From contig NZ_BOLM01000002.1 in the NCBI RefSeq assembly GCF_016861605.1, forward strand, positions 186,001 through 250,000: 64,000 bases of DNA. Direction: 5' to 3'. Shown here in pieces: positions 60,036 to 64,000 of the stretch. The notes below the pieces were generated by a model that was not told where the DNA came from, made no database searches, and saw only the letters and a program-made list of their open reading frames with translations. Position 1 is the stretch's first letter; each line of letters starts with the position of its first letter. Source of the DNA: Levilactobacillus wangkuiensis. GTDB taxonomy: Bacteria; Bacillota; Bacilli; Lactobacillales; Lactobacillaceae. The position numbers and the translations under genes were made by a program.

Positions 60036-61589
60036 TTAGTTTGCAGAATTCTTTAAACTCAGCTTCTCCACGTTCAAAATCTTGTCGACGAGTCCGGTGT
60101 AGAAACTGGCCTCATGGCTGACGATGATTGCATTGCCTTGAAAGTTCAAGATGGCTTGCTTCAAGGCTTGCTTGGTCTCGTCATCCAAATGGTTCGTGGG
60201 TTCGTCCATGATCAGGAAGTTCGCGGGTTCAAATTCCATCAAGGCCAGCTTGACCTTGGTTTGTTCCCCACCAGATAGCTCGCCAATGGGCTTCATCGCG
60301 TTGGCGGAATCCAACCCACACTTGGACAGCTTGGTCCGAATGGCCTTTTGTGGCAATTTTTCGTACTTCTCTTGAATGATCTGTAGTGGCGTCTGTTGGT
60401 TGTTATCCCAGACCAGGTCCTGGCTGAAGTAACTGATACGCGCGGATGGCGAGAAGTGGGCTTCCCCACCCTTAGCCTTGATCAGTCCCAGAATGGATTT
60501 GATCAGCGTCGACTTTCCGACCCCGTTAAACCCGGTCAACCCAACCTTTTGGTCAGTCGTCACGGAGAAGGTCACGGGCTTCAACAGTGGCCGGTCGTAA
60601 CCAACGGACAGTTGGTCCACCACCAGCGCGTTTTGCGACCCGGTTTCCTGGTAAGGAAAATCAAAGTGAGCTTGCACGTTGGTCGAAGGTGGATCGACCC
60701 GGTCCAACCGGTTGAGCATCTTTTCCCGTGACTTGGCCATGGTCGACTTGGACCCGGCCTTGTTCTTGCGGATAAAGCGTTCGGCCTTTTCGATAACGAC
60801 CTGTTGCTTGTCAAATTCCCGTTGTTGGGCCTTTTCGCGTTCGTCCCGCTGACGCATGGCTTGCTTGAAATTGCCCCGGTACTTGGTGATCTGCCCAAAC
60901 GCCACGTTAATGATACAGTTCGTCACGTTTTGCAGGAAGTCGTAATCATGGGACACAATCAAGGCGGCCCCATCAAAGTTGTTCAGGTAGTCTTCCAACC
61001 ACGCAATGTGGGCAACGTCCAGGTAGTTAGTCGGTTCGTCCAACAGAATCACGTCGGGATTTTCCAGCAATAATTTTGCCAGGATAATCTTCGACCGTTG
61101 GCCCCCAGACATCTTCGCCACTTCATGGTCCCGGCCAATGTCGTCCAGGCCTAACCCGGAGATGACCCGTTCGATTTCAGTTTCGATGTCGTAGAAGTTC
61201 CGGGCATCCAATTCTTCTTGGAGCCGGCCGGCCCGTTCGAGCAGCTTGTCTTCCATGGTTTCGGCGTATTCCGTGTACAACGCCGTCATCCTGTCGTTCT
61301 TTTCGTACAGGTCAGCGTAGGCCGTATGGAGGAAATCAATCAGCTGCATGCCTTCAGGAATGTCTGCGTATTGGTCCAAATAACCGATGTGGGTCTTCTT
61401 TTGCCATTTCACAGAGCCCGTCAATGGCAGCTCTTGTTCCGTAATAATTTTAATCAGTGTGGACTTCCCCACACCATTTTGCCCGACAACCCCCATGTGT
61501 TCACCCTTGTTTAAGGTGAAGCTGGCGTTCTCGTAAAGTTTCTTGTCGGCGAAGCTCATGCTCAGGTCGTCGACTTCTAATAATGGCAC
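60036..61589 (-). CDS. ABC-F family ATPase
   Basis: A 517-residue soluble protein with two ABC domains. Walker A motifs are GQNGVGKSTLIKI and GFNGVGKSTLIKS; signatures are MSGGQRSKIILAKLL and LSGGEQTKVKLALM; Walker B motifs are LLDEPTNYLD and IMDEPTNHLD. A charged interdomain linker (RFIRKNKAGSKSTMAKSREK) is the part that reaches the peptidyl-transferase centre in this family. It probably acts on translating ribosomes; the YkpA/YbiT-like subgroup is the likely one. GTG at 61589 is favoured because GAAGGGAAGGG lies just upstream; the frame extends nine codons further through that site. Confidence 0.9.
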   Translation of the reverse strand: MPLLEVDDLSMSFADKKLYENASFTLNKGEHMGVVGQNGVGKSTLIKIITEQELPLTGSVKWQKKTHIGYLDQYADIPEGMQLIDFLHTAYADLYEKNDRMTALYTEYAETMEDKLLERAGRLQEELDARNFYDIETEIERVISGLGLDDIGRDHEVAKMSGGQRSKIILAKLLLENPDVILLDEPTNYLDVAHIAWLEDYLNNFDGAALIVSHDYDFLQNVTNCIINVAFGQITKYRGNFKQAMRQRDEREKAQQREFDKQQVVIEKAERFIRKNKAGSKSTMAKSREKMLNRLDRVDPPSTNVQAHFDFPYQETGSQNALVVDQLSVGYDRPLLKPVTFSVTTDQKVGLTGFNGVGKSTLIKSILGLIKAKGGEAHFSPSARISYFSQDLVWDNNQQTPLQIIQEKYEKLPQKAIRTKLSKCGLDSANAMKPIGELSGGEQTKVKLALMEFEPANFLIMDEPTNHLDDETKQALKQAILNFQGNAIIVSHEASFYTGLVDKILNVEKLSLKNSAN

Positions 61590-61741
61590 TTGTAGTCCCT
61601 TCCCTTCTTCTCTCACGCAGAAAAGGCCCCGACAACGTCAAGGCCGTATCGTAAACATATATTAGGTAGTAATTTACCACGAAACGCCCGGGTTCGTCAA
61701 CTTCCCCACCTGGGATTGCCCCCACATTCTATGCTATAATA

Positions 61742-61998
61742 GGTGAAATTCACCCGAATTGGCGTGGGTCTAAATAGTAAATTGTCTGAGTCGGACCGTT
61801 CCCGACGGCGGGTTCAAACTGCCCTGCTGTGGGGCCGGTTCCAGCCTGAGGGGCGGGCTTCCACCTCAACTTTGAGCCAAAGTGCGGTCTCAAAGGTTGT
61901 CCCATGCTCTAAATAGAGAAAATCACTCTATTAAGACCATCGACACAGCTGGTCAGTTTGACCCGCCTCTGGTCACTGACTGTGGTTGAATTCACGTT
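61742..61998 (-). repeat. Bookend element 29 (type A, reverse)
   Basis: Core from GACCGTTCCCGACGG to CTCTGGTCACTG. Hairpin 1 is AAATAGAG...CTCTATT, changed on both arms compared with the usual GCTGAG/CTCAGC. Outer arms around GGTGAAATTCACC and GGTTGAATTCAC are related by complement. The proximal end faces the ABC-F gene. Confidence 0.82.
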
Positions 61999-62127
61999 AC
62001 GTTTTCTCTGCCAATTCTGGTGACTGCTGTGTGGTTAACGCCAACACGCAATTGCCGGCTGACATTCCGGTTGACCAAACCGATGGATGAGCGGACGATT
62101 GCTTTTATGGTGACACGCGTCGTTGCC

Positions 62128-62332
62128 AGTCACATCTACGTAAGCCGCAGGGCGGGTGAAAATAAGCTCAGCCGTGGGAGTGGCCTTGGCGGTTTACCGC
62201 TTAGACCACTGCTATCTTTGAGACGTGACTTTCGGCTCAAAGTAAGTCCGGAGACCGCCTTTCGGCTCCGGACGGCGCCCACAGCGTCACGGCTTATTTT
62301 CACCCGCCCGGAGGCGACGGCAAACACGTATC
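62128..62332 (+). repeat. Bookend element 30 (type B, forward)
   Basis: Closing arms GCGGGTGAAAATAAGC and GCTTATTTTCACCCGC pair, differing from consensus at both arms. Hairpin 1 is AGTGGCCTTGGCGG against CCGCTTAGACCACT and hairpin 3 TCCGGAG...CTCCGGA. The proximal end faces the VOC gene. Confidence 0.88.
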
Positions 62333-62383
62333 TCCGCACCAAACTAAAACCAATCATAAAAACCAAAAAAGGACTGACTCTGA

Positions 62384-62767
62384 ATGAATATCCGTAACAT
62401 TGATCACATCACCTTAACCGTTAGCGACGAGGAACGTTCCGTTCGCTGGTACCACGAAGTCTTTGACCTCCCCATCATTGAATTTGACAATGGTCGGCGC
62501 GGCGTCAAGCTTGGCAAGCAAAAAATCAACTTCCAGCAGAGCGATGCCCCTCATTTGCCAGTCGCTAAGCATCCCCTGGCCGGGAGCGCCGACTTCGCCA
62601 TCATCGCGACCGACCCGCTGGCCAACATTCTCTCGCACCTAACCAACTATGCCGTGGAAATCGTCGACGGTCCGCTCCCCAAGGAAGGCGCCCTGGGCCC
62701 CATGACCTCGGTCTACGTCCGCGATCCTGACGAAAACTTGATTGAAATCGGCAAGTACGACAAGTAG
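62384..62767 (+). CDS. VOC (glyoxalase/fosfomycin resistance-like) family protein
   Basis: A 127-residue metalloenzyme-fold protein. It has the N-terminal IDHITLTVSDEERSVRWYHEV segment (metal-ligand His at residue 8), a central SADFAIIAT strand and the C-terminal VRDPDENLIEI with the glutamate ligand. Its role could be a lyase, dioxygenase or binding protein; the sequence does not say which. Its stop is 15 bases before the CPBP protease gene, so they are cotranscribed. Confidence 0.85.
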   Translation: MNIRNIDHITLTVSDEERSVRWYHEVFDLPIIEFDNGRRGVKLGKQKINFQQSDAPHLPVAKHPLAGSADFAIIATDPLANILSHLTNYAVEIVDGPLPKEGALGPMTSVYVRDPDENLIEIGKYDK

Positions 62768-62783
62768 GAGGTCCCCGCAGTTC

Positions 62784-63485
62784 ATGAACAAATTAAATCA
62801 ACTCCTGACGGCCGCTGGCAGTTGGCTGATTCGCAGTCTGAAATGGGTTGGCTTTCTTGTGATTTATCTGGCCGACTCGCTCATCCTGCAAGCAGCCACC
62901 AGCAAGGCCAGTCATCCCCAGGTGGCGACGCGCTTGATTGGCATCATGCTGATCTACTCGGCGTTTCTCCTGGCCTTTCTGACCTGGCGCTACTGGCAAC
63001 AGTTAAAGAAAAACAACCCGCGCCACATTGGCAAGACGCCGTTCACGGCCAAACGCTCGTGGCAATTGGCTGGTCTTTTTATCCTAATGCTGGTCATTCA
63101 ATTCGGCTGGACCATCCTGATCAACACCCACGTTCTGAGCAGTCCCGCCAATCAAACGGCGCTCAACACGCAGATCCTGCAACTGCCCTTCTGGAACTTG
63201 GCCTACGCGATTCTGTTAGCCCCATTCGTTGAAGAAATGATTTTCCGCGGTATCTTTTTAAACTATTTCTTCCGCGAAAACTCCCGGATGATGAACTTCC
63301 TTGGCGTCTTCATGTCTGGCTTGATTTTTGGCATGATGCACGTCATGAGTTTCTCGTTCACGCTCCTAATGTACTCGGCCTTGGGCTGGGTGCTGGGCTA
63401 CACGTACCTAAAGTTCCGCGACTTGCGCTACAACGTGACGTTGCACTTCTTGAATAATGCGTTGTCATTGTTGTCCTTTATTTAA
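62784..63485 (+). CDS. CPBP-family intramembrane metalloprotease (Abi/Rce1-like)
   Basis: A 233-residue membrane protein with about six helices. The family motifs are APFVEEMIFRGIFLNY (EExxxR, near residue 152), FGMMHVMSF and HFLNNALSLL, which hold the glutamate and histidine/asparagine of the active site. Related proteins in lactic acid bacteria are linked to bacteriocin immunity; here no bacteriocin gene is present. ATG at 62784 has AGGAGG upstream; the longer frame overlapping the VOC gene is discarded. Confidence 0.88.
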   Translation: MNKLNQLLTAAGSWLIRSLKWVGFLVIYLADSLILQAATSKASHPQVATRLIGIMLIYSAFLLAFLTWRYWQQLKKNNPRHIGKTPFTAKRSWQLAGLFILMLVIQFGWTILINTHVLSSPANQTALNTQILQLPFWNLAYAILLAPFVEEMIFRGIFLNYFFRENSRMMNFLGVFMSGLIFGMMHVMSFSFTLLMYSALGWVLGYTYLKFRDLRYNVTLHFLNNALSLLSFI

Positions 63486-63499
63486 ATTGATTCTATGCG

Positions 63500-63549
63500 A
63501 AAAAGCTCCGACTGCACACCAATTCTAGGTGTGCGGTCGGAGCCTTTTT
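63500..63549. terminator. Bidirectional terminator after the CPBP gene
   Basis: AAAAAGCTCCGAC pairs with GTCGGAGCCTTTTT, with an inner GCACACC/GGTGTGC stem. It serves the CPBP gene and the convergent antitoxin gene. Confidence 0.92.
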
Positions 63550-63560
63550 AGAAATGTTTC

Positions 63561-63863
63561 TTAATTCATAGAGACATCGATTTTGTCAAATTGCACATTC
63601 AACGTCCGATGCGTTTTGATGGCAATATCAATTAACGTCTGCGAGCTAGCCTTATCAAAGCCCGTTTCAATTCGAGCAATCGTCGAAGTAGACTTACCAA
63701 CTAGCTCAGCAAACTGCTTTTGAGTCAACCCAAGTTCAGCTCGCAGATTCTTAACCCCCATCGCGATTTTTAAATTCATTTCTGCGTCAGCCAGCTTGGC
63801 ATCAAAGTTCGGATCTTCCTGCCGTAAGTCATCAGCATAGTCATCGATTGATTTCAACTTCAT
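63561..63863 (-). CDS. XRE-family antitoxin (HigA-like)
   Basis: A 100-residue protein with a central helix-turn-helix (LGLTQKQFAELVGKSTSTIARIE, about residues 44-66) and an N-terminal helix that would embrace the toxin. Its ATG overlaps the TGA of the upstream RelE/HigB-type gene (ATGA), giving the toxin-first order typical of higBA. It should bind DNA and autoregulate the pair. It ends near a strong shared terminator. Confidence 0.87.
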   Translation of the reverse strand: MKLKSIDDYADDLRQEDPNFDAKLADAEMNLKIAMGVKNLRAELGLTQKQFAELVGKSTSTIARIETGFDKASSQTLIDIAIKTHRTLNVQFDKIDVSMN

Positions 63864-64000
63864 TTCCGATCATCTCCATGTTCTAAGTAGAATTTTCTTA
63901 ACTGCCGTCCTCGACGCTTTTCCCATTCTGGCGTTCTATCGGTTTTCTTAGTAAATCCATGCGTGATAATAAACCCATCTTCATAAGCCTTAAAATAGAT
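63860..64000 (-). CDS. RelE/HigB-type toxin, C-terminal part (rest outside window)
   Basis: The minus strand encodes the last 46 residues of a protein with AYEDGFIITHGFTKKTDRTP followed by a basic helix (EWEKRRGRQLRKFYLEHG). The strand FIITHGFTKKT is the hallmark of phage Gp49-like/HigB mRNA interferases. The frame is open to the window edge, and its stop overlaps the start of the XRE gene. Together they form a type II toxin-antitoxin pair. Confidence 0.8.
   Translation of the reverse strand: MYFKAYEDGFIITHGFTKKTDRTPEWEKRRGRQLRKFYLEHGDDRK

Noticed and set aside
1020-62332. Bookend elements as remnants of a known insertion sequence or MITE
   Set aside because: No transposase fragment or direct target duplications were seen. 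Flanking arms are inverted rather than direct, and orientation follows gene position. A mobile origin is still possible but not shown.
1-64000. tRNA, rRNA, prophage or integrase genes
   Set aside because: None found by reading both strands for cloverleaf arms, anticodon stems or typical phage proteins.

Overview
The window looks like chromosomal DNA of a moderately GC-rich Lactobacillaceae species, most likely Levilactobacillus or a close relative. This is inferred from the gene repertoire: PepN/PepX/PepD/PepI-type peptidases, oppABCDF, HelD, a GH51 arabinofuranosidase beside a sugar MFS transporter, and Hol-Tox/Fst-like toxins. Gram-positive ribosome binding sites and frequent TTG/GTG starts agree. 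No species-level marker (rRNA, tRNA) is present.

Layout. 0-3 kb: the 3' part of an MFS sugar transporter, then an arabinofuranosidase. 3-7.4 kb (minus): a short UvrA paralogue and RecQ. 7.6-12 kb (plus): an OhrR-like regulator, a disulfide oxidoreductase, a voltage-gated-type K+ channel and a C69 dipeptidase. 12-18 kb (minus): a permuted-papain membrane protein, PepN, two flavodoxins and a small secreted protein. 18.2-20.5 kb: a visibly AT-rich accessory cassette (tandem-HEPN protein, small protein, RHH-like protein) downstream of guaA. 20.6-27.2 kb (minus): guaA, a GNAT gene, coaA and helD. 28-31.1 kb (plus): a CPA2 antiporter and a histidine phosphatase. 31.2-32.6 kb: four tandem type I toxin-antitoxin units, one without its toxin. 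33.2-41.7 kb (minus): oppABCDF plus a second oppA. 42.8-50.2 kb: hflX, a polar amino acid ABC importer, two surface or membrane proteins and a Fur-family regulator. 51-63.5 kb: a Gmk-like kinase, NUDIX, an APC permease, PepX, a proline iminopeptidase-type hydrolase, an L,D-transpeptidase, an ABC-F protein, a VOC protein and a CPBP protease. The window ends in a RelE/HigB-type toxin-antitoxin pair.

The most striking feature is not a gene. About 30 copies or fragments of a 180-300 bp quasi-palindromic intergenic element are scattered from 1 to 62 kb. They share an architecture of long closing stem, three internal hairpins and a conserved hairpin-loop sequence. The stem sequences differ between copies but stay self-complementary within each copy. 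The elements obey an orientation rule: the same end (CCCGGAGGC, or its counterpart) always points at the neighbouring gene, so that two elements between adjacent genes stand back to back. In many copies the complementarity continues outward into arms whose sequence is unique to the locus. I know of no described family with this combination, but I could not search.

Functionally the region is rich in peptide and amino acid scavenging: Opp import, PepN/PepX/PepD/iminopeptidase hydrolysis, and APC and ABC amino acid uptake. This fits a lactic acid bacterium living on protein-rich or plant material. All family assignments rest on motif recognition by eye; no database search was made.
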